DNA of 64,000 bases from Balamuthia mandrillaris (taxonomy: Eukaryota > Discosea > Longamoebia > Balamuthiidae). The position numbers and the translations under genes are program-made. The notes below the pieces were generated by a model. That model did no database searches. It was not told where the DNA came from and saw only the letters and a list, made by a program, of their open reading frames with translations. The stretch is from NCBI GenBank assembly GCA_031835245.1, contig JAVKOQ010000237.1:1-64000 (forward strand), read 5' to 3'. Shown here piece by piece: positions 35,491 to 47,202 of this stretch. The stretch's first letter is position 1; each line of letters starts with the position of its first letter.

Positions 35491-36166
35491 ATGAGAAGGC
35501 TTGGCAGTGGTACCACCAGCATCTGCTCCCTCCGTTGCGGCGGCGCCCCCACGGCGCTCTCTCGCAGCTCGGGGTGGGGCGCAGCCGCGGGCCTCACCGC
35601 TCACGGCCGCTCCGCCGTCGGCTTGAGGCGCGGCACCGCCTCCTTGCTGCCCTTGCGCGGGGGCGGCGGCAACGAGAACCCCTGGGCCGTCATGCCCGAG
35701 AGCTACCAGTACGAGTTTGGGGACCCTAAACTCTACGACAACTGGAAAGGGGCGGTTCGTTGTTGTTTCTTTTTTTTATTATTTGTTTTTTTTTTTTTGG
35801 TTAGTTTATTTTTTGATGAAAAAAAAATATAAAAAATCAGTTGCCAGAAGATTTTGATATTAATCCAAGTCCAGAGAGTCAGGCCATGTCTCCGAGCTTT
35901 CCAGGACTGGACGCCAAGCCCTTCTTCTTGCACCCGACGTGGGCTGGCTTTGGCCCTTGGCTGGAGAGCGTGAAGAGCAACCTGGCGTTCGTGGGCAAGA
36001 TTGGGCTGGTCCTTGGCGCTTGTTATTTATTGGACAGGTATGCCGAGTTGATCCGTGAGGACCCACAGGAGCCCGTCGTTGACTTTGTAAGCCCTACCTT
36101 TAACTCCTTTCATCTCTTATGTGTCCTTCTCTATGTTCACTTCTCTCCTCTTCTCTCTGTTTCTCC

Positions 36167-36222
<56 letters not shown>

Positions 36223-36551
36223 CTGTGTTGTTGTGCTCGCGCATTCTCTCTATGTTTCTCCGCTCTTCTCTCTTTCTCTCGCTCTCGTTCTCACACTTTC
36301 CTCTCTCTCTCTCTCTCTCTCTGTGATGTTGTGCTCACTCGTTGTCTCTCTCTCTCTCTCTCATACGTTATTGGCTGTGAACTAACTAACGTAACCCTGT
36401 TATTTCATGTTTACAGAAAGCGTTGAAGGATAATGATCCTCATGACACCAGCCTCTCAAAAGAGTACATTTATGGAGGACCATTGCCCGGTTACTTTACA
36501 ATTGAGGAAGGAGTAAAGCCTCTGTCTTCCTCCGCTGCTGATGTAGAGTAA
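35491..36551 (+). CDS. Small mitochondrial-like membrane protein, possible complex I accessory subunit
   Basis: Exons 35491-35754, 35841-36086 and 36417-36551 give 214 aa. The N-terminal 60 residues are Arg/Ser/Gly/Ala-rich with no acidic residue, a good mitochondrial presequence. After NPWAVMPESYQYEFGDPKLY comes one hydrophobic span (FVGKIGLVLGACYLLD, about residue 145) and a C-terminal SLSKEYIYGGPLPGYF segment. Size, single span and the Tyr/Pro-rich C-terminus recall NDUFB8 (ASHI), but the match is weak. Intron 2 is 330 nt and almost all CT repeats. Confidence 0.55.
36170..36362 (+). repeat. CT/CTTT microsatellite cluster in intron
   Basis: Several CT and CTTT tracts with a duplicated TCTATGTTTCTCCGCTCTTC-like unit between them, within intron 2 of the small membrane protein; sense-strand pyrimidine. 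Confidence 0.85.
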
Positions 36552-36696
36552 AACTACTTTTTTCTTTCTTATTCAAATGAACTCTCTTTTTTTTTTTCCG
36601 GATCAGTTCTTCACTCGTTTCGTTTCTTTCTTCCTTTATTGTCGTTTCTTCTTCAGCCACCCAACGAAGGACGTAAAAGTATTTTCCACAGTTTAT

Positions 36697-39600
36697 TTAT
36701 ATGCGCCTTGGATTTCTAATCATCTTCGCAAGTTCTTTACAACAAGCCGTGTTTAGCCGTTCTTGCAATGGTTCCTCGTCTTCAGCATCCTCCTCTACTT
36801 CATGTTCTTCACAAAAGAGGTATTTCTCTTTCTCTTTCTCTATTGTTCTTCTCTCTTTTTTGCGTTGCTGTTGTTGCTTTACTTGTCGTTGTTGCCCAAA
36901 ACAAAGTAGGAAGAGAGCACAGCGGAACCGTAACTCAAAGAGAGAATACGTCTGAGCAGTCTCCAAAAGGAACAGCACTGTCTCCCTGCTCAACAATGAG
37001 ATGAGCATAGACTCGCATTCCCCGATGAGAGCAGGGACGAGGAACTGATTGGCATAAGACAACATTTCCAGAGCCTTAGATGGTTTGAATGTGACTTGCC
37101 GGGTGTAGAGGAAGCGGATGAGATGAAGCAACGTGCTGCGTCGTACATGAGGTATGTGAATCTCTGTTGCTGTGCTTTCTTGAAAGTGAGGGACCGAGTC
37201 ATTGTGTTTGTTGTTCTGTTGGAACATGACTTTGAAGTAATCGCTGAACATGGAGAGAAGGATCTTATGCGCGTACACCACGTTCTTTTCTGCCTCCGCC
37301 ACCTCCTCTTTCAATTCTTTTGACTTTCTCTTGTTCTTCTTTCTACTGTTGTTATTGCTATTGCCGTACCTGCTTATCTTCTTCTGCTTCCTCCTCTTCC
37401 GCTCCTCCTCTTTCGCTCGCTCTTCTGCAGAAGGGGGATCGAGTACGATGCAGATATCACTATAACGCTGATTGTCAACCAACCATGCAAACTCTGGAAA
37501 GATGGTTTGTTTCGTGGGCTCTGAAGTCGAAGATGATGTTTCGGGCAAGTGTATCTTATAGAGGTTTGCGAGCTGTCGCACCTTCTTCGATAAGTCTCGT
37601 TCTTGTGAACGGTGCAAGGACCGAACGTTACTGCCGCAATAGAGCTCTCGAATCAACGCACGAAAGGCTTGTGAGTCCCGCGTATCTTCCTTTGGCACCA
37701 CGTAGGTCTCGTTTTTCTCTACTTCTTCCTCCTGTAATTTTTTGCAGAGTTGAAGCTCGTCATCTTCGTCTTCACCATGGTTGGAAGGGAAAGAAGAAGA
37801 ACGCTCGATCATTTGCTGCATAGCTTTGCCGCCGCGCGAATGGATAACGGCTTTGTGAACAGGTATTCTCTCCTTTCCAACCACGAACTCAAAGTCTTTG
37901 TGAGAAAAGAGTGAGAACGTTGAGAAAGGCAAGGCTTGAGGAGAGCTATGTGGGAGAACGACAGATATGAGAGAAGAGGAGCCAGAAAGTTACCTGTGAA
38001 GCAGCCACTATCAAACAAAGCGGCAAGTATGTTTTTGGCGTCTGGCACATCACCAGTGCCACCAGGCATCAGGCACGCGAACTTGGCCAACGAATATTCC
38101 TCATTGATTGGGTTGTTCAACGCAGAGTTTGAGTAACGTAACCTTCCTGCCGGCTTCTTGTTGTTGTTTTCATTGTTGTTGTTTTGCTGCTGTTCCTCAC
38201 CATTCTTTTTCGTGTTCTCCTTCACAGGTCGGCGATAGTCCTTCAGCCAACGCAGAGGAATGGCGGAGGACAGATGAGTGCAAAGCTGAGGAGCTTTATC
38301 TCTCGCTGTCACCAACTGCTTCTCGCTCAGCGCGTTTTCAGTGGGAAGACGAATCAACAGTTGACGACGAAGCAGGAACGAGGAGGCGTGCTTCCCCAGC
38401 TCTCCTCCTGCGATTCTCTCCAACAGTACGAGCGCCACCTTTCTTCTTACATCTTGAGACAGTCTATCCATCTCGCTATCTTTCATTAAAGCCAACTGCA
38501 TCGGCGATACTTCGCTCTTCTGCTGCTCTGCTCCTTCATCCCCGTCATCACCTCTTTGCAACTCGTTGATGTAGGGATAAACTAAAGTTTGAACATCAGC
38601 GTCGAGAAGCAACTCTACGGCCTCCCACCACCCGCATCGAATGGCGCGATGCAAGGGCAGCTCATTGCGATGAACCACTCTGGTGGCGCCTTCCACTTTG
38701 GCGATGAGCAGCCGGAGGATCTCGAGCCCTTCTCGTCTTCCAGCAGATACCGTCGATGATGATGAAGAAGAAGAAGAAGAAGAAGAAGAAGAAGAAGAAG
38801 AAGAAGAACAAGAAGAAGAAGAAGAAGAAGAAGAAGAAGAAGAAGAAGAAGAAGAAGAATGTGGGGGACAGAGTTGAGCGGCTTGATGAATAGGAGGAGC
38901 CAGAGTGAGATAAGAAGGGTAGTAAAAGTGTGTTCCTAACTCGCGAAGGTTGCTCCATTCTAGCAGCTGTTCTATAACTTTAACTCCTCTCTCTTTTTCC
39001 AGGGCTTTTTTTTTTAAAAAAAGGATGTAAGAGATTCAACCCAACAGAGAAGAACAGAGAGAAGAACAGGGAGAGGGAGGAAGCCAACCTTTTTGCATAA
39101 AAGTATAACTGCATTTGGGCAAAGTCGCAAAGACTTTTCTGCGTCGCTCACACCACTCCAACAGGGCCGCATCGGAGACCCACTGTGCCTCCAACAGCCT
39201 CCCGTAACGTGCCGTCACTTCCTCCTGCGAGAGCGCTGAGCCTCCCCCCCGTTGCAACAACGCCGGCAAACGGAAGCAACGAAAGAGGCCGCTTGCTTTG
39301 AGGTTGGCCTGCAGGGAAGGACCCCAAGCCCTCAAAAAGGCCAACGACCCAACAAAGCAGCCGAGCAGAGGGACCACCCAACCGGCCAGCAACGTCCCTC
39401 TCGTCCAGCAGAGGGCTTCCGTGAGGAGCGAGAACCCGTTTTGCAGGCACGTCCAACCGAAGAGGAGGAGGAAGCTTTCAAGAGAGGGTTGGAGGAGCTG
39501 CCAAAGCAATGCCAGTTGGCGGTGAGGAGGCGGGTCGAGGAAGAGGTAGGCAAGAAGGATGAGAAGGAGGGAGAGAACGGCGGAGGAGAAGAGAAGCGGT

Positions 39601-39854
39601 CGTCGAAGGATGCCGTCCCTGCTCTGGGCGAAGAAATATCGTAGGGCTAGGAAACCACGCTTGGACGCTGCAGCGATCCAACCCCAAGCGACTTTAGGAG
39701 AGGAGGAAGAAGAAGCCGTGGAGGAGGAGGAGGAGGAGGCAGAGGCCGCGAGAGATGCCGAGGAATGCTTGCCCTCAACAAAAGGTTTACGTCCACCGCC
39801 TGGGGCCGCTCCCGCGCTTCTGTGACGACCTCGCCTTTGGGTCTTGCGTCCCAT
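36697..39854 (-). CDS. Ankyrin/double-BTB (ABTB1-like) protein with N-terminal membrane region
   Basis: Exons 39854-39089, 39004-37994 and 37895-36697 join in phase to 991 aa. Residues 1-80 are basic and Ser-rich. Three hydrophobic segments follow (SSAVLSLLLILLAYLFLD; SFLLLFGWTCLQNGF; GWVVPLLGCFVGSLAFL). Exon 2 carries a poly-Ser run of about 35 residues encoded by a TTC/TCT repeat and ankyrin-like helices (GLEILRLLIAK, NELPLHRAIRCGWWEAVELLL). Exon 3 has two BTB/POZ domains: DFEFVVGKERIPVHKAVI, and YSDICIVL ... VYAHKILLSMFSDYFKVMF ... LLHLIRFLYTRQVTF. Ankyrin plus two BTBs is the ABTB1 (BPOZ) architecture, a Cullin-3 adaptor; the membrane N-terminus is unusual. Confidence 0.75.
38762..38860 (+). 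repeat. GAA repeat encoding poly-Ser on the minus strand
   Basis: About 33 GAA units with one CAA, in frame inside exon 2 of the ankyrin/BTB gene. Phase on both sides shows it is coding. Confidence 0.9.
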
Positions 39855-40190
39855 GGTCGGTTGGTTTCTATTGTTTCTTTGTTTTCGTTTTTTTTTGTTT
39901 TTGTTTTTTTTTTTTTGCAGAGAGAAAAGTTTTCAGATACAGAGCCCTCTGTGGAGGAGACAAACCCCCATTACAGAGGCAAGGGTCGGCAGGACGGGTA
40001 TATATATATATTAGTCATATAGGAATAGCCCTATATTTGAAAGCCCTAACCTTCCTTTTGTTCTCCAAAAAAAGAGGGTGCTTCCCACCGCCTTTTCGCT
40101 GATCAACATGGAGAAATCTCGCGGCCAGCCCCTTTGCCAAACCCCACAAAAATCTCCAAACGAGAAAGGGGGGGGGGGAAGGGGTCAAAG

Positions 40191-40222
<32 letters not shown>

Positions 40223-40471
40223 CTTCAAAAGGAAGCCCAACCAACTAACGAAGAGGAGGAGCAGGAAGCACAGTTTGAAAATTCAACAGCGCCTCTTATT
40301 TTGTTGTTGTTCAAACAAACACATCGTTATACTAATTTCAACTCTTCCCTATCTGTCTATTGGTACCTGTGTAACCTTTTTTTTTCCCCCTTTGTTGCAG
40401 CTGTCTAAACACCCTAACCTCATTGCTAACTTGGCATAGAGCAGAGATTCCAAGCAACCAAAACGCAAGGG
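39855..40471. promoter_or_regulatory. Divergent promoter and possible 5' UTR introns
   Basis: 617 bp with no supported CDS. A T-rich stretch ending in TTTTTGCAG (about 39920) and another ending TTTGTTGCAG (about 40400) look like splice acceptors of non-coding leader introns of the plus-strand gene. Also a G run (40169-40177) and a GA tract (40193-40220). Confidence 0.35.
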
Positions 40472-41850
40472 ATGGCAGCCTCCAGCGGAGCCTCTCGACC
40501 ACTGCTTCCGCCACCCACATTTGTCTCCCCGCAAAACGGCGGACACCACCCCTCTGCCTTTATGAATCCCTCGTCGCACTCTGACTATTCCGCAGCTTCT
40601 TCCGCGAAACGTCTGAGCAACTTTGCCACTGTGCGTGGGCCGTCGAATAGGCGTCATACGGCTCCGCATCCGCCCACCCCATTGCAGCTCTCGATGAAGA
40701 GTAACCATGACACCACAACAAAAGCAACAGAAGATGATGACTGGACTCCGTTTCAACAATAGTACGCTACCTTTAGACGTCTTCTCTTCCCTGTAGTAGG
40801 TCTTCTTTGACCTTAATCTTGTTGTTCTGCTTGTTTATATGTCTTGTTCTCTTCTGCTGTTCTTGTTCTTGTTCTTCTTGTTGTTGTGCCTCTTCTTAGT
40901 TTTCTCTGTTCTTGTTCTGTTCTTGTTCTTGTTCTTGTTCTTCTTTTCCACCTTCGTGTCTTTCTCTTCTCTCCATGCTGACTTGTGCGATAAGCAGCTC
41001 CAGTCCAAAGGCCGTCCCGCAGCTTGAAAGTCGGGGGAGCAAAAGCCAAATCTTCAGCCGTCCGGCTCCAGCCTACACGAGCACCAACAGACCCTTAAGC
41101 TCACACTCCACGATCGGCGCTTCTGCGTCGTCATCTTCCTCCTCAAGAACACCGCTGTCGCCTGACCTCTTTGTCAACGACGAGCATCTTCGTCTCCGGC
41201 ATCTCAAACAACCACAACACACGCATTCCTCCCCTGGTTCCACTGCCACTTCGCCTCGTTCCTCCTCTTCTCTACCACCACCAACAAACATGCTGACGGC
41301 ACCAACTTCGCAGCGGCGGTCGAGCGCTTCGTTCTATGCCTCCTCGTCGGCACAACCGGCTTACTCCTCCTCCTCCGCTGTGTACGTTCGTCATGGCTGT
41401 CACTCGGCGTCTCTCTCAACGAACGAAGGAGGAAAAGAAGAGGAGAACAGGAAGACAAAGAAAAAGTCCAAGAGCATCGTCATCCTAAGAAGGAGTCCAA
41501 GAGGAGGAGGCCAGCAGGAAGAGGAGAGGAACAAAAAAAAGAAAGGGGGAAGCACAAGAGCGTGGTCCCCAACAACACCTAACAACAACACCTCCAACCA
41601 CTTCAACAAAGAGGAACAGCAAAAGGAAAAGCAAAAGGAAAAAGCAGCTGAAGACGCGGTGGAAGCAAGAGGAGGAGAAGAGAGTTGGAGAAGAACCATG
41701 ACAGAGAAAGAGAGAGAGGAATGGGTGAAGAGGCAGCAGGAAGGCAAAACCAAACTCACCCGAGAGCAGAAGAAAGCGCTGAAAGATGCCGAAAAGCTGA
41801 AGAAGAAAATGGAAAAATTGAAATTGCAACAAAAAATGAATGCAAAGTAA
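40472..41850 (+). CDS. Ser/Pro-rich orphan with C-terminal charged coiled coil
   Basis: Exons 40472-40761 and 40995-41850 join in phase to 381 aa. The first 230 residues are low-complexity Ser, Pro, Thr and Gln. The C-terminal 80 residues form a long charged helix (EREEWVKRQQEG, REQKKALKDAEKLKKKMEKL) ending in KMNAK. Basic clusters such as KKKSKS could be nuclear signals. No family recognised. The intron is T/TTCTTG-rich like others here. Confidence 0.55.
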
Positions 41851-42035
41851 CCTTGAAGAACAAAGAGGGATAAGCAAAAATATTTTCAACGTTGTTGATA
41901 CTTAAAAAGAAACATCTAAACAGAACAAAAAATATACAAAACAATTCAACAACCAAAAAAAAAACTCTCAATAAATAAATTTGAAAACAAAGTCATTCTC
42001 TCTCTCTCTCTCCTCCATCCTCTCTTTCTAACCTT

Positions 42036-43969
42036 TCATCGCTGAGGCGAATAGAAAAAGTCAAGAATGCGCCACCACCACCAATATGTTCCATCCAAGT
42101 TCTCATCGGCCCACCAACAAGAGGATGAAGGGGTCAACGGAGGCCATCGCCGTGCCTCCTCTTCCTCGCTCGGAGAGAAGGCTCCGGGGAAGAGGGGGGC
42201 ATAGTCGGGATGCCGACGATCAATGTCTCCGTTGCGGCAGTGAAGATGGTACTTGTGTTGCATGTCGGTGAGAAAGGAGGCCCACTCACGCCCAAGCAAG
42301 GCCGGGCGGGAGGTGTCCTGGATGGTGGCGATGTGGGGCGCGTCCACCAGCCAGGAGTTGGGAAGCACCGCGAGAGCGCGTCCGGATGCGTACAGCTCAA
42401 AGTGGTGCGTTGCTTTGTTGTAGCCTCTTCCCTGTTTTTTCATCCATAAGTTAGCGGTCAGAGAATAGAAAAGATGACGGAAAGAAAGAGAGGTAGAGAG
42501 GTAGAGAGAGAGAGAGAGAGAACACCGACCAGAAACCGCTCGTCGTAGGGAATCATGTTCCTCAGTCGAGCGATGAAGTAGCCTTCGAAACACCGTTGAT
42601 AGGTAACACGATAAGGGTCATCTGTTTGCAACCACTGATGCAGCGAAAAGGGACCATGGTAGGCAGGCGGATACTCCGGATGCATGGCGGTGAGGTGGCC
42701 CTGTTGCCATAGCAGATCAACTTCCTCCTTGCTGGTAGGAAGAGTGAACGTGGCTTTAAGGATGCCTTCCGTGCCGACAGCTTCAAGGAACTTTTCTGTC
42801 ATTTCCAAGGCAGGCACCACATAGATCGTCTCCTGGTCATGGCGCAGAGTGTCATTCCACTGACGTGTGGTCCGTTGGAGGTCCTGCCAAAAGTGAGGCA
42901 TGGGAGCACTGGGCACGGCGTCCACGTCACTCGCCATGATCCACTCGGGTGAGTCCCAAAGGACGTTGGGGTGGGCCACGTCGGAAGGGAAGAACATCCC
43001 ATTAGCCAGCAAGTCATTGTCCAGCCAGTGGGCCACGCCGTGAGTGTGCCTCTCGCTGGCAAAGAAGACGGAGCGGGCCTGTTGCATGATGTCCTCGTGG
43101 GTGACCGTGTTGGCGTAGGCGGAGGGAGGAAGAGCCAACTTGGTGGCCACGTTGCGCAGGGTATTGATGGGATAGGGGTCATTAGGCTTACCCAACACCA
43201 GGTGCAGCCTCACATACTGGAAAGCGAGGGGCTCCTCGCGGAACCACCGAGAGAGCTCCTGGATTTCCTCTGTTGCCCGAAGAAACACAGCGGCGCTGAT
43301 GGGGCCTTGCCAGGCCTTGGCCAACGTGACTAACCGAGGCAGCCGATTGAAGCTCAACTGGGTAACCAGTGTGATAGCTCCTGTGGATGCTTCTCTCTCC
43401 GGCCCTCCTCCATGTACAACGTTGCTCTCCTTTCCCTTATGCTCCTGTTGGTTACGATGATCTCCCCTCCCTTTTTTCGTTTGTTGCAGTTGCTTGCTCA
43501 CCTCCGGCCGCTGTTCTCCATCCGCCTTGCTCCCCACCCAAAAGTGAGGCAGCACCACCCGTGAGCAAGCCACGTCATTGATGGGAATGAAAGAACGTTG
43601 TGGGAGAGGAGGAAGCATGTCAACATCGTAGCCATTCCGTTGGAGCGCAGCTGCTACGGTGCATTCGGCAGACCTGTTGAGAGGGAGGAGAGAGAGAAAG
43701 AGAGGGAACGGAAAAAAAAACCACAAGCGTAACACAAAAAGTCAGTGACGAAACGCAGCGCGATGACTTGGTTGATCAGAAAAAAAAAGAGGGGTCCGAA
43801 GAGAAACGTACGTTTTTACATTTTTTTCAGGGAGGGTGGGAGAAACACTGGACAACTGGAAGAGGAGAACAAAAACGTAGAGTACAAAAGCAAAGAGGAC
43901 CAAGGACCGAGGAGAGAGGCGCCAAACGCTGCCATAGCACGAAAAAGTGTAGGAGAACCTGCTCCACAT
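42036..43969 (-). CDS. GT49-family glycosyltransferase (LARGE C-domain/B4GAT1-like)
   Basis: Exons 43969-43812, 43673-42530 and 42431-42036 give 565 aa. Residues 18-40 form a type II signal anchor (SLVLFAFVLYVFVLLFQ), placing the enzyme in the Golgi. The catalytic region has the GT49 landmarks ITLVTQLSFNRLPRL, WQGPISAAVFL, YPINTLRNVA, a WIMASDVDAVPS segment (DxD-type metal site), the FTLPTSKEEV region and YDERFLGRGYNKATHHFEL across the exon 2/3 junction, followed by LPNSWLVDAPH. In animals this fold transfers glucuronic acid or xylose onto O-mannose or proteoglycan chains; the substrate here is unknown. The exon 2 donor GTCGGT was chosen because it restores the conserved GRGYNK motif. Confidence 0.85.
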
Positions 43970-44457
43970 CGTTTTCTTCCCACTTTGCCAAGCAGGAAGA
44001 AGAACAAAAAAAATTATAATAAATATAATAAATAATAAATAAATAAATGAAAATAAATGACAAAGCACCCCTTCTCCCTCTCTCTCTCTCTTTCTCTTTT
44101 TTTCCTCCTCTTTCCTGTCTTTTCTTTTCCCAACAATTTGTTGTTGCGGCTTTTTCTATCTTCCTTTTTTTTCATAATGATGACAGGACAAACAATGGTC
44201 CTGCTCCTCGGACGCCGTCCATGGACATGGGCGCACCAGATATCCCTGCTGTTTTACCAGGACGTTATGTGCTGGGTTTTGGCCCGGACCATTTCTTCCC
44301 GTAGGTTAAGGATCACTGAGGGTTCGATTGATCTGAATATTCAACCTCGTAGGTATTAATCATCCCATTTTCGTGATCGAGGGTTGTTTTCAATCATTAA
44401 TTTGGCTTTATTTAGAAAAAAGTGACGTCACTCCGAAACAGCTCCTCTCTGGCGGAG
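43970..44457. promoter_or_regulatory. Gap upstream of GT49 gene
   Basis: 488 bp between two same-strand genes, no supported CDS. It includes a perfect TGACGTCA (44423-44430) within GTGACGTCAC, and CT-rich sequence around 44080-44130. Confidence 0.4.
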
Positions 44458-45286
44458 TCACTCGGCTGGGCCGTGGTCCTTGTGTCGGTCGTGGTTGGAT
44501 TCCACGGGGGTGGTGGACAGCGCCTCCGTCTTCCAGTGGGTGTGGACCTCCACCCCTGCCGCGTGGATGAGGCTCGACACGGGACACAATCGCTCCACTT
44601 TGCGCTGGAACTCCACCACCTGGTCCTTCTCCATAGAGCCATCCATCTCCACGGAGATGTGCTGCACTATCTTGTTAAAGTGTGTTGGGGTGTCGGTGCC
44701 TTTGCTGAATGCAGACCAGTCGTAGAAGCCTTCGATGTGATAGACCATGTCACCAAGGCGCATCTTCATTCTCTTCGCCAGCAGGTCTGTGTTTTGGCGG
44801 AAGCAGTTAGACACAGACAAACAATACTGGCTGGTTTTGAGTGGTGGACAATACGCACGTGCAGTGGCTGTCTCGCAGGCCGCTAAAGCGCTCAACAAAG
44901 CCTCCAGCGGAGTTGGTCCTTATTTCGTCACTGTCAGCAGACGAAAAACGAACCAACGCAAGTGCAAAGAGAATAGAGAAAATCGAAACGAGAGAAAAGA
45001 AAAGGGAAAGCAAAAGAAGAGAAGTGCAGACAATACCAGTGTCCTCACCACCCATAGTTTTGGGCTCGTCAAGTACCAGGTGGTGGTGCTTCTTCTCGCC
45101 ACAATGCACTATGGTCTGGACGTTGTGCCCTTTGCCAGAAACGACCACAGTAGAGGGAGCAGCCACCAGCGTTGTCCTGGAGAAACAACGACTGCTCACC
45201 AGCGGGCGGCTTGAAGCCAGTCCCAGTGACGAATAGGTCCACCGACCCGCTAAACCGCCACGCCTCAAGCCTTGTCTGAGTGCCAT
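44458..45286 (-). CDS. OsmC-like protein, probably mitochondrial
   Basis: Exons 45286-45037 and 44918-44458 give 236 aa. OsmC/Ohr proteins reduce organic hydroperoxides with two Cys on a thiol-disulfide relay. The family signature spans the intron: MGGEDT then GPTPLEALLSALAACETATA, with the first Cys in AAC; the second is in RLCPVSSLIHAAG. Both catalytic Cys are present. The N-terminus (MALRQGLRRGGLAGRW ...) is Arg-rich and acid-free for 50 residues, a good mitochondrial presequence. It shares a 295-bp divergent promoter with GT2 paralogue B. Confidence 0.88.
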
Positions 45287-45581
45287 GTGTGTTCCCGATA
45301 AACCAAAAAAAAAAAAAGACAAAAAAATATTTGTCCTTTGAATAGTTATTTAAACAAAATTCAACGGAAATTCCCATTTATTTATTCCAAATTTCAACTG
45401 AATTTCCACCAGATGTGATCGAACCGACGCGGCCGATCGATTGCGAAGAACCAGAACAGGTCAACAGAGAGAAACAATGTATTGAAATAGCCCATTTTAG
45501 GTATAATATATATAGATGCCCCTTCCTCTTCACTCTTTTAATGGAAGGGGAAGAAGGAAAAACTGATGCGTAGTGAAGACC

Positions 45582-47095
45582 ATGCGCGGTAAACAGGTTC
45601 GTTGTAAGGGTTCAAGAAAGTACCTGCTACTCGCGTTCACTTTGGTCCTCTCGGCGCTATTGGATCAGGCGGTGAGCCTGGAACAAAAGCTTCCGCCACA
45701 GGCGATGGCTGATGGCTACCCAACTTCTTTTTCCGTCATAGTACCTGCCTTCAACACCTCCTTCTACGTTATCAACACTCTTAAGAGTGTGGAAACGAGT
45801 CTTAAGTTCTTTTACCACCGCTTCTCAGCAACTTATCCTACCAAACAAGTCAAAGCGGAAGTGGTGGTGGTGGATGATGCTTCCCCCGACAACACTCTCA
45901 GCAAGATCTTGAACTTCGTGGATCGAAGGAGAAAGGCCCCTTCATCCAACGTTACGTGGAAAGTACTTTCCTTGCCGCAACAAGTCTTCGCTGGGGCTGC
46001 ACGCAACCTCGGAGTTTATCACTCCAAAGGGGAGGTGTTCTTTCTTGATGCTGATGACTTGTATCATCCAGAGCATGTGTACGTCTGCTTCGTGGGGTTG
46101 GCTGCCAGATGGAGGATCTATCCTATGGTATGTTTCCCTGTTCATGTTTCATCTTCAGTTATTTTTCTCTATCAGCATCTGTTCTGTCTCATAGAGACCA
46201 GTGCAAATGCTGAAGGCACGGAATAATCATAGGCAGAAACAAATGTGAATATTGAGCTAGAAGGGATACCTTTGAGAAGGCAGCGTAAGATTATAGGAAC
46301 CATTCCACAAAATAAATGCATGTTCCGCAAGTACCATGAGTTTGTGGAGGGCTTCCCGGAGCAAATAGTCTTCAGGAAATACGAAGACGCGGGCTGGGTA
46401 AAAGCGATGGCTGCGTTGGGAGGAAGCACCTGGCGTGTGAGTTCATTCTCGTTCACCTTGTTAGTCATTACCAACTGACATTAACTGCAACTCATCAGAT
46501 GGACAGAGAGACGGTAACGTATAGATTCTTTCCGGGAAACTCCCTGGAAAGACAACGGGAACGCTTTACAGCTCCTTGGGGCTCCATCGGTAGAGATCAC
46601 GATTTCACCAACAGCGTTGAGGGTTACCTGCGGATCGGCCTTTTGCGAGCGCAGGTGAGGCATTTGAAAACAAAGGCAGAGGCGGCTTTACAAGGTTCGT
46701 GTGGTTGAGTTGCAGAGAACAACTGGTTGACTGGATGTTGGTTGCTGTCAACAACAATAACTACAGGAAGGATGATTGAAGATAATCCATTCTGGGCAAT
46801 TCATTCTCATCGGTTCGAGCAAGCAATTAAAAACAACACGTGTAGAGACATCTCTGATATCACAGACTGGAAGTAAGTTCCGTTATAATCTAGCTTCCGT
46901 ACCTCTTATCTGAATGTCTTGCAACTCGACAGCTGCATGCAGTTGTTAGCATTTGCGGAAGAGGAAAGAAAGTCTGGTTGGGCGCAACCTCTACAATGGG
47001 CACTTCAAGTGGTTAACAACGTTTGCACCACCACCAGCAGTTCAAGTCGACAAAGCAGCTTTTCTTTGTGCTGTGACCTGTTCCTGTATCCATAA
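45582..47095 (+). CDS. GT2-family glycosyltransferase, paralogue B
   Basis: Exons 45582-46127, 46233-46436, 46499-46694, 46767-46872, 46933-47095; 404 aa. The ATG at 45582 opens a signal peptide or anchor (YLLLAFTLVLSALLDQAVS). GT-A motifs: FSVIVPAFNTS, VVVVDDASPDNT, FAGAARNLGVYHS, FFLDADDLYHPEHV. The later block CMFRKYHEFVEGFPEQIVF and RETVTYRFFPGNSLERQ matches paralogues A and C. The end of exon 5 is Ser/Cys-rich. Substrate unknown. It lies 107 bp upstream of paralogue C in the same orientation, a tandem duplicate. Confidence 0.82.
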
Positions 47096-47202
47096 TAACA
47101 AACATCAGCAAACAACACCCGTTGCAGGCGTTACGTGAGTTTTTCGTGTCGACAAAAAACAAGTGCGTCTCTTCGAAGATCAAGGAGAGCTCAAGAGCGT
47201 GA

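Noticed and set aside
43745-44359. Plus-strand ORFs between GT49 and OsmC genes
   Set aside because: Short, low-complexity starts and no homology; part overlaps GT49 exon 1 in antisense.
44803-45236. Plus-strand ORFs over the OsmC gene
   Set aside because: Antisense to a well-supported two-exon OsmC model with both catalytic Cys.
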